A stretch of DNA of 64,000 nucleotides from Urophycis tenuis. Taxonomy: Eukaryota > Chordata > Actinopteri > Gadiformes > Phycidae. Of this stretch, positions 1 to 14,073 are shown piece by piece (the first letter of the stretch is position 1; each line of letters opens with the position of its first letter). Made by a program: the position numbers and the translations under genes. The stretch is from the NCBI GenBank assembly GCA_036785325.1, contig JAXIVH010000096.1, positions 459,151 to 523,150 of the forward strand, in the 5' to 3' direction. The notes beneath the pieces are model-generated. The model saw nothing but the letters and a program-made list of their open reading frames with translations. It was not told the origin of the DNA and searched no databases.

Positions 1-159
1 TTTCATCAGCAGGCCGAAGGGTCAATAAGCATTGGGTTAGCGCTTTATTTACCCCATCTTTGAGATTTTTACTTTAAATTAAATATTGGTATAAATGTTT
101 AAAACCATTATTATGAATTGTATGTAACGGTTTCATTTGAATTTACTGTATATTGCATA

Positions 160-1848
160 TGTCACAGATGTCTTCACAGACATCTTCAACACCTTGCTGA
201 GCCAGGCTGTTGTCCCCACGTGCATCAAAGCCACCACCATCATCCCGGTGCCGAAAAAGTCGTCTCCCTACTGCCACAATGATTACCGCCCAGCCGCACT
301 CACTCCCATCCTCATGAAGTAGTTCGAGCGGCTAGTCATGCACCATATCGAGCCTGCCCCCCCCCACTCTGGACCCTTTCCAGTTTGCATATCGGTCCAA
401 CCGTTCGACCGATGATGCCATCTCCTCTGCCCTCCACTCTGCCCTCACCCACCTGGATACCAAAGACTCTGTCAGAATGCTGTTCATCGACTTTAGCTCA
501 GCATTCAATACAATCATCCCCCAGCAGCTCATTCACAAACTGGACCAGCTGGGACTCAACACCTCCCTGTGCAACTGGCTGCTGGACTTCCTGATGGGGA
601 GACCACAGGCAGTTTGGGTCGGCAGCAGCACCTCCAGCACCATCACATTGAACACGGGGGCCCCCCAAGGATGTGTGCTTAGTCCCCTCCTCTTTACTCT
701 GCTGACCCACGACTGCACACCAACATCCAGCTCCAACATCTCTATCAAGTTTGCGGATGACACAACTGTGGTGGGTCTCATCAACAACGACGATGAGACG
801 ATCTGCAGGAGTGAGGTGAACAGGCTGGCTACGTGGTGCAAGGACAACAATCTCCGTCTGAATGTAGAGAAGGCGAAGGAGATTGTTGTGGACTTCAGGA
901 GAATGCACACACAGCATGCTCCACTGATCATCGACGATGCTACAGTGAAGAGGGTGAGCAGCACCAAGTTCCTGGGTGTGCACATCTCCGAAGACCTGTC
1001 CTGGAACCACAACACCACATCACTGACCAAAAAAGCCCAATAACGCTTGTACTTCCTCCGCAAACTGAGAAGAGCTGGAACCTCATTCACCATCATGCAC
1101 ACATTCTACAGCGGCACCATCGATCACCTCATGACCAGCTGCATCACTGTGTTGTACGGTGCCTGCACCGTGTCCTGCCGCAAGACTCTGCAGTGCATAG
1201 TGAGAGCAGCTGAGAGGATCATTAGTGTCTCTCTCCCCCCCCAATGGACATTTACACCACCCGCATCACCAGCAAAGCCATCAGGATTGCTGGTCACCCC
1301 ACCCACCCTTCCAACAGTATCTTCAGCTTTCTGCCGTCGGGGAGGAGACTGCGGAGTCTCCGGGCCAGAACAGCAGGCTCAAAGACAGCTTCTTTCACCA
1401 GGCGGTCCGGAGGCTCAACTCCCTCCCTACTCTGCCCCTGGCCCTCCTCCCTCCTCTGCCCCCTGCTAGACTCTAACCCCGCACCCATCAGCATCATCTG
1501 ACCTCAGATCATCTCCCTCCCAACACCACTCACAAACTCTGAACTCTGACTCAGGGACTGCACACTCCACTTTGCCACTTTAGAGTGTCTTTTGATTATA
1601 ATTGCACTGCTACAATGCACTACCTCACTTTCACTTTTGTATTTTGTACTTGTATTTTTGTGTTTGTACTGTATTTTTGTGCTGTACTTGTATTTTTCTG
1701 TTTTGTCTGTACAATGTCTGTTTATTTGTCTGATTGTTCATTTTGTTCATTTTGCACTGCAGGTCTGAGAGGACTGCAATTTCATCTGTGCTATATGCCT
1801 GCCATGTAGCATACTTGACAATAAAGTTACTTGAACTTGAACTATGTG
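160..1848 (+). mobile_element. Decayed LINE (CR1/L2/Rex1-type), 5'-truncated
   Basis: Reverse transcriptase remnant on the plus strand: DYRPAAL near 280-300, LFIDFSSAFNTI near 480, GAPQGCVLSPLLF near 655 and FADDTTVVG near 750. These are fingers, palm and FADD motifs of non-LTR retrotransposons. The C-terminal part (1230-1470) has the SGRRLRSLRARTAGSK block. The 3' end near 1825-1848 is AATAAAGTTACTTGAACTTGAA, a short repeated tail. Stops at about 320 and 1041, plus frame changes, make it inactive. The endonuclease part is missing. A fragment of the same family sits at 37926-38452. Confidence 0.85.
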
Positions 1849-2487
1849 GCACAATGGGTCAATGACACGATTGTAGGCAGGATAATGTCTTGGGTTCGGG
1901 TGAGTTGATGGGATTTTTCATATGTTCTTGATGTGTTTTATTTGTTGATGTGTTGTTGCAGAAACTGAACTTATTTTGGGTGTGGATGTTGTTCACTGTT
2001 AAGTGTTATTTCAGCCGTAGGGGTGAATTGTCAGCAGGTACCCACTTCACTGTGTGAGTAGAGAGCGGCAACGGGAAGTCTCGCGAGACAAAGTGGGAAA
2101 AAAAACGTGACTACCTGTGTGTGTGTGTAGATGATGGAAGGTAGAAAAAACACCACTGTGTATCGATCGAACACCTGTATTGATGATTATTACCGTGACA
2201 TTCATAATTAAATGTGTTGCACCAGTTTGAGCCAAGTTTCATCAATCTGCGTCCCGCTACACATAGACATGAAGAAAAACTGAAGCGCTAACGGAGAAGT
2301 TAAATTGAAGTGTATATGAAAAAACTTTAAATCCTGGAAATCAATAAATGCACAGAGCTGCTTATGAAGAGAATACATTTTAAACAACTTTACAGCACGT
2401 TGCCTTATGTAACATTAGCTGAATAATACAATCAAATTGGCTTCATCATGATTTTACCTTAATCAAATACATTAGAAAATTCACATA
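1849..2487. other. Intergenic stretch between LINE and C3 duplication unit
   Basis: No gene recognised. It contains a TCTCGCGAGA palindrome at 2079-2088 and a short (TG)n run near 2117-2128. Its right edge at about 2488 is where sequence shared with copy B (48875) begins. Confidence 0.5.
2079..2088. promoter_or_regulatory. TCTCGCGAGA palindrome (CGCG/BANP-type motif)
   Basis: Perfect ten-base palindrome matching the known CGCG element bound by BANP, common in vertebrate CpG promoters. No clear gene start lies next to it, so function here is uncertain. Confidence 0.3.
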
Positions 2488-2747
2488 ACCATGAGAATCC
2501 ACTGTGAACATCTCAGATGTTCACACATATTCATTTATTGTATCAATTTATTTGTCCAAACCTCAGACCTCTGGTAGCATTAGCCCAATAGTACTGTATT
2601 TGAGTTGGACTTATGTTTATGTTATGTTATTTTTCAGCAAAAGTAGGTCCAGCGATGTTTGGTATGTACCTTTTGTCATCAACATCCCCAAGTAAGTTTT
2701 ACAACAATTTAACAACATATGAGTTTTTCTGATTCAACCTGATACTG

Positions 2748-2753
2748 TTTATT
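2748..2753 (-). terminator. Polyadenylation signal AATAAA of C3 copy A
   Basis: AATAAA on the minus strand 140-145 nt after the C3 stop codon, within the 3' UTR shared with copy B, where the matching signal is at 49138-49143. It is the first canonical hexamer downstream of the stop. Confidence 0.65.
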
Positions 2754-2892
2754 TTATATTACAATCAAGATCGAATCCTCAAACACAATATCTCCATCAA
2801 TTCACTCAATCAAGTACAGAAATAATTTTGTCCAAATCATATCCAGATTCAGAAGCAAAAACAAGATTCTGTGGCCTGGGTCTACATTCACA

Positions 2893-5347
2893 CTATTCCT
2901 TGCATCCTTCAGCTTCGAATGTATAAAGAAGGTCCTCCAGGCCTGTGCAGGTGTCTTCATAAATAGCCGTCTGGCATTCTGTGTCTGTTGGCCAGTACTC
3001 TATCCATGTTTTCTCCCCTAGCACATACTGAAACCTGAAAAAAAAGTGGAAAGCACATTTTTCTTTCGTATTTGAGTCAACTACATATTATGACACTGCT
3101 GCTGCGATGGTGTGGTTAGTCTGCAATCTTGTAATGGAGTAAATTTAGATATAAATATATATGATGTCATTAGTCTGCAATATTGTAATGGAGTACATTT
3201 AAATGAATGAGCCACTCTCGGCTCCAGCTTTGTAGATATAAATAAATATTATTTTATTACATAATTGGTCCGCGCATATTTCACTACAAGTAATAACAAA
3301 GTAGCCTAAATTGCGTCCATCTGCATTCATTTTGTGTAAAAGCTGCTGACTGGGGTGATGAAGCATCAATTGAGGAAACAAACATTTCACGTGGTAAAGG
3401 AGTCAGATGTGGAAACTGAAGCTTGCTTTTCATTTGCATGAAAGGTCCCAATGTTACCATGTTTCTTATAGCTTAGGGTTAGCTATTTAATAATTAATAA
3501 CCTAATGTTGCTGCTCCAAGCGCCAGGCTCAGTTGAGCCCTTAAAATTATTCTTGAATTGTTTTATGTTTACATATTTCTTGATGCGGAAAATAACATTT
3601 AAATCAGACAAACTCTGCAAGGAATATTTAACTTTTTTTTTTGTTTCTGGCTCAAGCTTTATGCCGTCTTCCGCCAGAGGATGATAACGTAGCAGGACTG
3701 CTGGATCAAAGATCAACTCCCATGCAACTTTTTCTTTTATTTGGGAGGTCCAGACGTGATACGTGAGCTAGGCGGGACCCTGCCTCTCCATCATCTTTTT
3801 TAGTAGCCTAAAGCCACTGGCATACATATAGGCAGCGCTGTCACTGAATTCACATGGTGAGGAGTCTCCATAAAACCAGAGGTTGGGGCGGACACAGCTT
3901 TTGAAAAAGTGGGAGGGCTTGTCGAGGTGGCTCGGAGAACCTTTACTACATCAGTGCTAAGCTACCGGTGGAATCAAGCAGCAACATGGCTGACACTAGA
4001 TAGTTGACAATAGAGCACCGTCATTGGACATGGGGGGGGGGCAATCTGCAACCTCCCCTTAGTGGCCACCTCAGTTTTACACACTGGCAATTTAAGTGAC
4101 AGATGTAAAAGGACCAGAAGAATGAATGTTACTATATATTCTTCCTTTGTTTCAGTCTCATCTATTCTGTGTCAAGCAGGACTCTGGCAGCTCCACAAAC
4201 CCGAAGATGAAGATAACGAAGACGAACATGTTACTCAAGGCTAATGGGTGTTTCGCACAACGATTGCATCATTCCACCCAGAAAGTTTAAACTTTCTGAA
4301 TTGAATTCAAGGTCCAATATTGTTCAATACATTGATTGAAGGAACACATTGCTAAAAACATGAAGCCACCTTTGCAGACACCCAACACAGGGGCAATTCT
4401 GACATTTGGGGGGGCTCAAGGGGTGGGGGGGGGGTTATTTGGGATTTGGGGGATTTTGAATATCATAGATGTGATTTCCTGCATTGTGCTGCATTTAAGG
4501 GTGACCTGGTGGAGATCCTACATTTATTTTGGTGGGGGGTAAATCCATCTATTTATCTATCAATCCAACACATTGTATATATTTTAACAGTCTAGATGGT
4601 TAAATATTAGATTTGAGGATGAAACGATAGGGTGGTGCGAAGGCAATTTTTGGGTGGGCTTGATCCCACTGGCCCAACATATTTCAAGCAGGTTAACCGT
4701 TAAATTCCATGAAAGGCTAAAAGTATAAAAACAAAAAACTTACTCATTGCCAACTTTCTGTGTATTGAGAAATGTGCCCATGATGAGATAGCTGTTGCCT
4801 TCGCTCAGGCTTAGAGACTCTCTGCAGTGGGAATAACCAATGAATTTGCGTAGTTTACCCAATGGAGCTTTGTCAGAAGATCCTGTAAATAAAGAAGCCA
4901 GTGAGGTGAGAAATGGTTTCAAGGTCATTCATTACTTTATGAACTGTCACATCAAGGGCATTTGTGAACCTCAACCACCAACCACCAACACATTGAGTCA
5001 ATCGAGTGAGACCAGAGAGACCCTAGTGCAATGCATTTGTACATACATTCTCACTGTTATACATCGCATTGATTGAGAACAACCACAGGAAAACACAGTT
5101 TGAATCTTGAAACAAAGATGGCTTCATCCTTCAAATCTTGCCTATAAAGATGTTATCAAGGTCACCTTTACCAAGCTTGTACTATGAAGGAGATAAATAC
5201 TTGCCTTCCTTGATCACTTTCTCTATCCGCATGTTGAAAATATCAGTGATTTTGAAAATGTCAGCTCTTTCAAGGGCAACTTTATACACTGAGGACAGAG
5301 GAGTTAGACACTGTTATTCTGATCTCCTTAACCTGCCCCACCCCCCC

Positions 5348-5416
<69 letters not shown>

Positions 5417-5733
5417 TCAAACATGCATGAAAGCAAATTCTTACCATAATCTATTTTCGCATTAGCATCACAGACCTTTTCATTTCGCACATTATTTTCA
5501 ATTTTACCCTTCTTCTGCATGGTGCATTCCTCTGGAATTACAAAGTAGGTACAAAAAGATACAGTGTTTACGTGAAATTGCATGGGGCAATGTGTGTGGG
5601 TGCACGTAGTTTGTCAATATACTGTAGCTTGTAGGTTTACTGGTTGAATGTCTCTGCTGATGGTTAAGTCACTAATCAAATCAAGCAAGGTAATTGCACC
5701 TGTGAAGCTATACGCTATTGGGTGTGATTATAT

Positions 5734-5768
<35 letters not shown>

Positions 5769-5859
5769 CCTTCAGCACATTTGCGTACATTCCCTTGAGC
5801 GAGATGAAGTAAATGTCCTTTTTCCCTAAATGGATGATAGAATTTCATACAAGGTTTCT
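2893..5859 (-). other. c3: C3 copy A, C-terminal C345C (netrin-like) exons 39-43
   Basis: Exons 5770-5859, 5445-5531, 5205-5288, 4744-4882 and 2893-3034. They encode the cysteine-rich C345C domain, including KFYHPF, KLRKFIGYSHCRESL, LIMGTFLN and TWIEYWPTDTEC, and end CKE followed by a TAG stop at 2893-2895. Exon 41 uses a perfect GC-type donor (GAAG|GCAAGT). In copy A the donor of exon 39 abuts an (AT)n tract; copy B lacks that tract. Confidence 0.92.
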
Positions 5860-8004
5860 CTGCAAGGAAGACAAAATGGAGGATTTGATGTTGTGAAAAA
5901 ACGATGAGGTTCCTTGACAGAATTTGTTATTTAGTCTATAAAACTATAAGTTGTAGCTTGAAAGTAATATTTGTGATTATGAGAAAAAAATTCTGGGCTA
6001 CTGTAGAAAAATGGCAGTGCAACATGGCAGGATCTTAATATTACATATATAAACATATATAATTTCATACATAGGCCTACATATATAATTTCTGCCAAGT
6101 CTGTTTTGTTAGATGCTAGGGATTTCTACTCATGGCACCTTTAACATGTTATACAAATATATTTCTAGCATACAGATACTTGGGAGTAATACAATAATTG
6201 TCCGGACAGTAATACTTCTAAATATAATACTACTAAGACTCACCATTATAGCTCATAGATAGATACAGCTGCTGGTTGTAAGACACCAACTTTCATTGTC
6301 AGCACATTGACGTATAGATAGCATAGATGCTATCATATAGATAGCAGATATACAGTACAAACAATGCAAGTCTATAGTATGTGCAAATACAATTGTGCAC
6401 AGATGAAAGTGTAAACACGTGTAGACGTGTCTACAAACTCACCATTATAGTACTCATAGATAGATACAGCTGCTGGTTGTAAGACACCAACTTTCATTGG
6501 CTTTGTGATCCTGAAAGCCACTTCCTCTGGCTTTTTGTGGCTCACCTGAAGAGAGCAAACAGAAAGGTAGTTACTAGGTAGTTGTGTAGGGGCTAAAGTA
6601 GTCACATGCATATGGGGAAAGTGACCTACCTTGTCCAGGTAAATGATTAGGGAGCCTCTGTCTGACAGCAATTTGTCCATTTCATATTTTGCAATGACTC
6701 TGTCCTTCGTCTTTGACAACTACATGCACACAGACATGTTAATGCAATGTATTCACAGGTCGTGTTATTGTTTAACAAATAGCAGAAATGGCTCACTTTG
6801 TTGAGATCCGATATGTCAGGGGTGTAACCAGTCAGCAAACCAATGTCCAAGATTGTCATGCCTGCATCTTTGTTATCCTTATATCTGTAAGAAGCATTTT
6901 ACACCCACACACACACATGGCACAATATTTACGAATATAGAACAGGAATAAGTTTTTTAAAACATATTGAAAGTAAAAGCAAGATGTGTTGCAAATTAAT
7001 GATAATATTCATAGGTGGGTAATCGGCAATGAATGTGGCTATGAATGACAACGCACACAACATATGCATGGTCTGTGTACATTTTCTTGAAAAGTCATTA
7101 AAAAAAAACATGTGCAAAATCAAATGTGTTCGACTTACAAGAACTCCATTTTAAGCACATATTCATCATCACCAACAGAATCTACCACGGAAGACAAGAG
7201 AATGAACAGAACATTAAAATGTTAGAATTTAAATTTTAAGTACACGTAACCCCCAACGAAGCAATTTCCCTCAGGGATTATTAAAGTATTTCTGTGTGTT
7301 CTGTCTGTCTGTCAACCCCATGATGCTGTTGTAGCATCTGGCTCGGTGTCAAAGGAATCAGACCAAATACTGCTTTCAAAAATGCTACATCCAGTGTGGG
7401 AAATGTACATCCTGGGACAGAACATTTGTTTTGGCCAGTGTGTTATGATTCACTATTCTTGAGTAATCGAAGAATAGTGGCCAGATGTTAAACTGTAAAT
7501 TGTCAGACAAACACAACGGGCTGCAGCCTTGGAAGCAGGCAAATTAACTGGATCAACTGAGATTGTTGAAATGCCTTGCCCTCTGTTGAAAAAGCTCCAT
7601 GACCAGAGCCATGCTAAAACAAGTTACAACAAGTTAAAACGCAAACAATGAAGACATTGCAAATAGACTAATAATAATAATAATAGTAATAACAACAATA
7701 ATAATAATAATAATCTATATTATTCTAATTCCTTACACTATTGTGTAAGGAATTAACCAGAGCTGTCCCATTATTGGAATGAGGCGAAGCCGCGGTTGAT
7801 GACCAATGCCAAAGTTAGATCAAAATACTGAAAGTCAGACAAGTGTTTACCTTGGGAAAGCGTCACATTCAGTTCAAATTTTTCACAGTCCTTGTCTGCA
7901 TTTATAGGTGATGCATAATACAGTGACACTACCTGTTGAGCAGATGGATAGAAAAACAGTGTACACAATGTACAGTATGTTTGTGTATATAAATAAATAA
8001 ATAA

Positions 8005-8067
<63 letters not shown>

Positions 8068-11000
8068 CAATGCCATTGATGTATTTTTATATACAGTATA
8101 TCCCACAATAGAATATTAATGCAAAAACACTAATTCCAATAATATATTGTATAGCACAATCTCTTTAACATATGGGATTCATGGGAAATATGTTAATATA
8201 AATGTAAATATACGCACTGATATTGTAGCTTCTCCAGAACCTGTGGCAGTCACATTCACTTGCTTGTTAATTCCCTTGAACTGTTGACATTATGACATAC
8301 ACAGACATATGTCACGTGACCTTTTTTTTTTTTTTTTAATTGCACATAACACTGTATACAAATATACTAGCATAGATTATTCATTACATTATATCGGCGC
8401 TTTATTGTTCTGCTGCTGTACATTTACATTTAGGGCATTTAGGGCATTTGAGTAATTTTTCTTCTTCTTATATTTATACTTATATTTGCATGCTTGTCTA
8501 GCACCGGGGATTGAGGGAAACGGCATTTCAGTTTTTGTGTATGTCCTGTACATTCATGAAAACTGACAATAAAGTTTACTTGACTTGACTTGATTTAGCA
8601 GACACTTTTATCCAAAGCGACTTACAAAGAGTAAATTTGTCCGAACGACCAAATTTGCCCTCTCTGATCAATAAAGTACCCATCTCTAGTATTTTTATGT
8701 CGCACTACAATGATGGACTGTAAAAAATACAAATGGACGTGGGATCCCTGACATTACCAAGCAGTCAACACGACAGTAGTGAGGGTGCAGATACACGTCG
8801 TGTCGCCCTTCCTCAAGCAGTGGAAACCCATTGCTTGCATTACATCTAAACTTACCTTAGCTGTTCTTGTCTGAAAGGCGTTTTCATTGGTGACAGTGAA
8901 AGGCTCTGTCCCTGCACGGCCGGGTACTTTAATTTCTATTTCCATTGAATATTGATGCTCCTTAGCATGTATCCAATACTCTCCCACTGCCTGGTACACC
9001 ATGATCGTTGACTGGACATGAAACAAAACGAGAAGTGAAGCACGGACAGACGGATGTGTACAGAGGACCATGAAAGCAGAACATGGAAAAATAGAAAGCA
9101 TTAGAAGAGTGAGAGACAGAATTAAATGTTAGATTGAATTGCATTGCATTTTACCTGAGTGGATTGAAACGTATTTTACCTGAGTGGATAAATAGCCCCC
9201 GTTCTGGACCTGAGTGTTGAGCCATCTTACTACTGGGGCGGCAGCCTCAAAGTCCTTTAACCAGGTAAAAATAAATTTACATTTACATAACTTGTGCATT
9301 ACATGTTCATGTAATGTTTATATGCGATGTGTTTATATGTAATGCAAGCATGTCAGGGGGCATTTGAATGACCTGAATTCGAAACATTCCAATATACACC
9401 TTGTTTTGTGTCGGTGACACAACACAAATGAACAACCAAGTGTCGCAACAAGGGGACGCTCACCTTGGCCTTGACCAGCGCCAACAGAGCATAGGCTGTG
9501 GCCTCCAGGGTGAAAAGGTGACCCGAGGGCACCTTCCAGTGGGTCAAGTCTGAGGAGCACAGAGCAGACCAGCCGATAATGCATCTCACCGCTTGTTTTT
9601 CTGCATCGTTTGTCCGTTGATATATACTTGTGTGGGTTTTGGACAGGAGTTGTAAGAACCTCGGGATACAACTTTGTAGAGGATATCCTTTTTGAACTTT
9701 TCTTCATTGGCCAGTGCATAGGATACCATGGCGACAGCATATGGGTTGGTGAGGTAAGGTAAACGCTTCTCCAGGTAACCTACAGCTTTCTGTATGCTCT
9801 CTGGCATGCTCTGCACACATGGTATGAAACTTATTTAAGATCAAGCGATATGATGCCAAAGCAGAGAACAAAAAAATCAACACAAATGCAAATCTAGCTT
9901 TTGTCTTGACACTGAGAAACATTGAACATCACCAATATGACAAAGTGATTTGCTTATCGGGCCAACACTCATGAGAGAGAGGGGAATTTCTATGTTAAGT
10001 ATTAAAAAGTTTTCATGAATATGATACATTATTGCTTTTCACCATCATTCTTCACCTTGAATTTGAAATTCTATAATTATTAAGGTAACCAATTTCTGGT
10101 GATAGCAAGTTTGAAAAATGTGTTGTTTTACCCAATAATACCAGTAAGAAATAAAGTCCCATTCACACATGCAGTCTATCCTAGAAATGTTCCGGAACAT
10201 TTCCTGCATGGAAGGAATGGAATGGATATTCCGGAAAATATGCACCACCAGCTCAAGACCAAATAGACCTAGTGACATTTCAGGGTTGCGGCCGGTACTG
10301 CTGCGTTGTGAATGAAAGCAGTAACATTGCCAGGAGAGGCATATAAAGGGGGACGTCAATCCAACGGAAGCGAGCAAACCAATCGCACATCTCAGAAGAG
10401 TTGTGTCGTTTTTCATCGGCGACTGTTTACCGAAATGCTCATCGGGTAATTCGATAACATTTACATTTAGGGCATTTAGCAGACACTTTTATCCAAAGCA
10501 ACTTACAAAGAGTACATTTGTCATTTCATTTCAGCTAATACAGTAAGAAAGTCACCAGAAGAAGTTTCAAGCATTTCAATTGCTGGGTTAACCATTGCTA
10601 GTATATAACACTGTCGATAAGGCTAGAGAAGAACTCACTATTTACAATGTATTTCATATATGTGCTTTTTTGAGAATGTGAGCTACATACAAACAGGAGG
10701 TAAAAAACGTGGGCAAAGAGAGAGAGGTGCAAGAACAAATGTGTTAAGAAAGGTGATACTCACGTTAACCTTACTGGCGCAGAGTTTCTTTGCCTCCTGC
10801 ATGGCAATGAGTGAGAAGGCCGTCATGGAGGCATCAGAGTCCATGCCATGCACATTCCCCTACATGTACACAAGAGAGAGCATGCAGCCAAAATCATGTT
10901 TAACAATGACTTGATGTCCAGCTAGAAGTTGATGTTGATAGTTACAGGTGCTTCATCTACCACTAAAATTATTTGATAACTTCATGTACACACCGTCATC

Positions 11001-11685
11001 TCTCCATGTATTAGTTGTCCAACCTCCTTGAACATGCCATCAGTCATCTGTGAGTTTATAATCACCCATTTGATGGCACCACAGATAATATCTACATCAA
11101 TATCCACCAGATCATAGGCCATGGCGAACACCTTTGCAACATAAGATGTCAGCCTTTGGAAGGAGAAGGATGGAAAACAGGGGGAAGTTGAATCAGCATT
11201 TACTGAGCATAGAAGAATTACATTATTTTCAAGTTAACAATATCATGTTTTTCAGTGTGTCGATGCCTTACCATGAAAGGCCACTTCTACCAGTAAAAAC
11301 AGTAAAAGATCCATCAGTATTACGAAAGGCAAGCTCATTTTGGTACCCTGATCACGGTGAAACACAAACATTAATTACCAACAAGCAAGACTGTGAGGTA
11401 ATACATTTCAATAAACCCTCAGAGCAGGTTGAACAACAGAAAGATGTGTACATAGCTGTACCTTTCTTGATATATACAAGGGCTTCATCACGTTTTGCAA
11501 ATCCCAATCTCTCCCACTGATTGGTTTTGTCCAAATAAATTGTTGCAATAACAGGTAGAGTCATGCCCATCATATTCTGTTCTCCGCAGCCCCCAGGCTG
11601 TTTGATTAGACTGCCCATAGATGACCCACTCAGAACCTTCTCCACCAGCACGTTCATCTGGGATCCTCCTACACATGGACATAAA

Positions 11686-11761
<76 letters not shown>

Positions 11762-13999
11762 AACAGCTGTTAAGGATGAGGCTAAAGAGAATTCAGTAGA
11801 TCATAACATAGTGCTTATCCATCAGGACACTTCAAGACAGTAATGGTAAAATCTAATTAAAACATATATATATAGAGAGATTTTTTTGATGGAAATATTG
11901 AGGATATTGCATCTTACCTGTAACATATATCTCTGAACTCCTTGGTGAGTTTGGAACAATAAATGTCTCTTCAATTGGATTTGTAATAACCACCATCTGT
12001 GGTGCTTCTGTAAAGTAAAGTTTTTTGAAACAGATCATCATCATGATTACCTGTAATATTTGGGAGTTCATTTGTGTTTTGTACCACACGAATGTGGGAA
12101 GTAGGCTAAAACTTACGGCTGCTGCTCACTTTCAGGTTTTCATTCACTTGGACTGTGGTCTTTATTCCAGCAGGCTATCCAAAAAATATACTTGATTTTA
12201 GTTACATGTTGTTCAAAGACATTGAAGTAAATAAAATGTCTGGATGAATTGACATCAAACTGTAATTGTATTAAATGCATGTGAGGCCATCAGCACAGGA
12301 ATGCAAGGGTATATATAGTAATAAAGACAATAACGCCATCGCCCCATTTACTTACCACTACTATCAGATCTCGCTGGATGCCATCGGTTATTTGTCTGAC
12401 AGCCACAGAAGCCTTGACCACGATGGGATGGGTGCCATGCTTCATGGGTATGATGATGAAAGGCACGGAGCGTGTGCTCTCCGCAGCCACTTTGACTTTC
12501 TGGCTGTACTCCCTTCGGTTGGATGCAGAACTGCACACATCCGTTGACTCCATCAGATACACCATGACCTTTGGATGAGCGTGAAGGGAGGACAATGGAA
12601 AGAGCATAATTTGTATTCATGGGAAAGAAATGAAAGATGCATGATTATATTTGCACTTCATAGTACTTCAGTTAGTAACCAATTCAACAAACTAGACCAA
12701 TAATATTCAGACTTACATCAATCTCACTCTCTAGATAGTTGTGAAGGATTGCCTTGATTTCTATTTGTTCTCCGCGGACAGCAGAATACGGTAGTCTGAG
12801 GTCAATGAAGAACCTCTTCTGCACAATTACCTTCAAGGTGTCATCTACACAGATACCTTCAAGAGGCAAGGAGGAGACATGAATGCGTAACGTGACCATA
12901 ATGAAATCAGTGGAAAAATATCAACATACATCAGATAAGAAGGTAATAAGGACAAAAGCTGCTGATACTAATTTGAAATGGAATGTGATGGATAAGAGGC
13001 ACATGCACAGGCTGAATAGAGGAATAGTCACCATGAGTCTGAGACAGACTGATTCCAGTTAGATGCCAGGTGGTGATTGAGTCTTTAAACACATTCATGT
13101 TCTCCAAAGTGGTGGCTTTACTATTATGAGAAGGAAGTTTGTTTATGTGATCTTAAATTGCCATCACATATTTCATCTTAAATGTTTCAACAATACATTA
13201 TTAATCACATTTATAGAGCAGTGCACAAAGGAAAGGAAAAAGCTAAAACAAATAAGAGCAAAGGCCAGGCTAAAGAGATGGCTCTGTAAATGATTCAGTT
13301 GCCTCACCATTTAGGGTTGCTAACAGGGCAAGGAGGGAGTGAGTGTTCCACCCATAGCCAGCTCTCTGGAAATTCGGTACGAGCATCAATTTGCCCGCTG
13401 TCCTTGAAGTCAATATTTTGCAATTTATCTACAGTGTCGGGTGAAAAAGTTAAGCCATAGTCATGTCAATATTCTTGTTGCTTATTTCTGCCCTCCAAAT
13501 CTTTTTCAATGCATCTTCAACAGAAATCTTCTCCCAAATGATTTCATTTTTTTCCAGTGTCTTTTCTTTCCTCCGTGATGTAGTTTGTCAAGGCTTGTCT
13601 AGAACGAGACCTCAGGGCCTGTGTCTTTATGCTATTGCCCTTATATCAAGGATTGCCCAATGCCAACCAACTTCATACTCATCATCCCTGATACTTACTG
13701 CGAGCATAGTCGGGGTTGTCCAGTTCAACTGCAGCTCGTAGTTGGGTTAGCACTTGGCAGCAGTCGAAGAAGGCATCAGCACAGGCTTTCCCATCTGTGA
13801 TGTACTCCTTGCGCCGCTCACAGCTGTACGATAGCGGTGTTTCCGCCATTCCATCCAAACAACATTGACGCTGCAAGGGTTCTGTGTATTTACTCACTGA
13901 GAGGAAGGCAGAGCAGAGGTGGAGGTAAAGGAGTTGAAAGGGAAATGTGAATTATAGAAAAGCATAAAGTAGTAGGAGAATTTTTTTCATATCTAAATC

Positions 14000-14073
<74 letters not shown>

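Larger units (their letters stand above)
6443..9011 (-). other. c3: C3 copy A, CUB end and MG8, exons 32-38
   Basis: Exons 8856-9011, 8218-8280, 7851-7932, 7139-7181, 6797-6884, 6630-6719 and 6443-6545. Recognisable C3 blocks include MTILDIGLLTGYTPD in exon 36 and SLIIYLDKV around exon 37, which belong to MG8. All join in phase. Exon 38 has a partial degenerate duplicate in the following intron at about 6240-6300. Confidence 0.92.

Noticed and set aside
5314..5583. Long open frames made of repeated Cys-Val or His-Thr codons
   Set aside because: They are translations of CA/TG microsatellites fused to C3 exon sequence, not proteins. The same applies near 11690 and 57830.
13463..13741. Plus-strand hydrophobic frame across C3 intron 18 and exon 18
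   Set aside because: Antisense to a well-supported C3 exon; no start context or homology.
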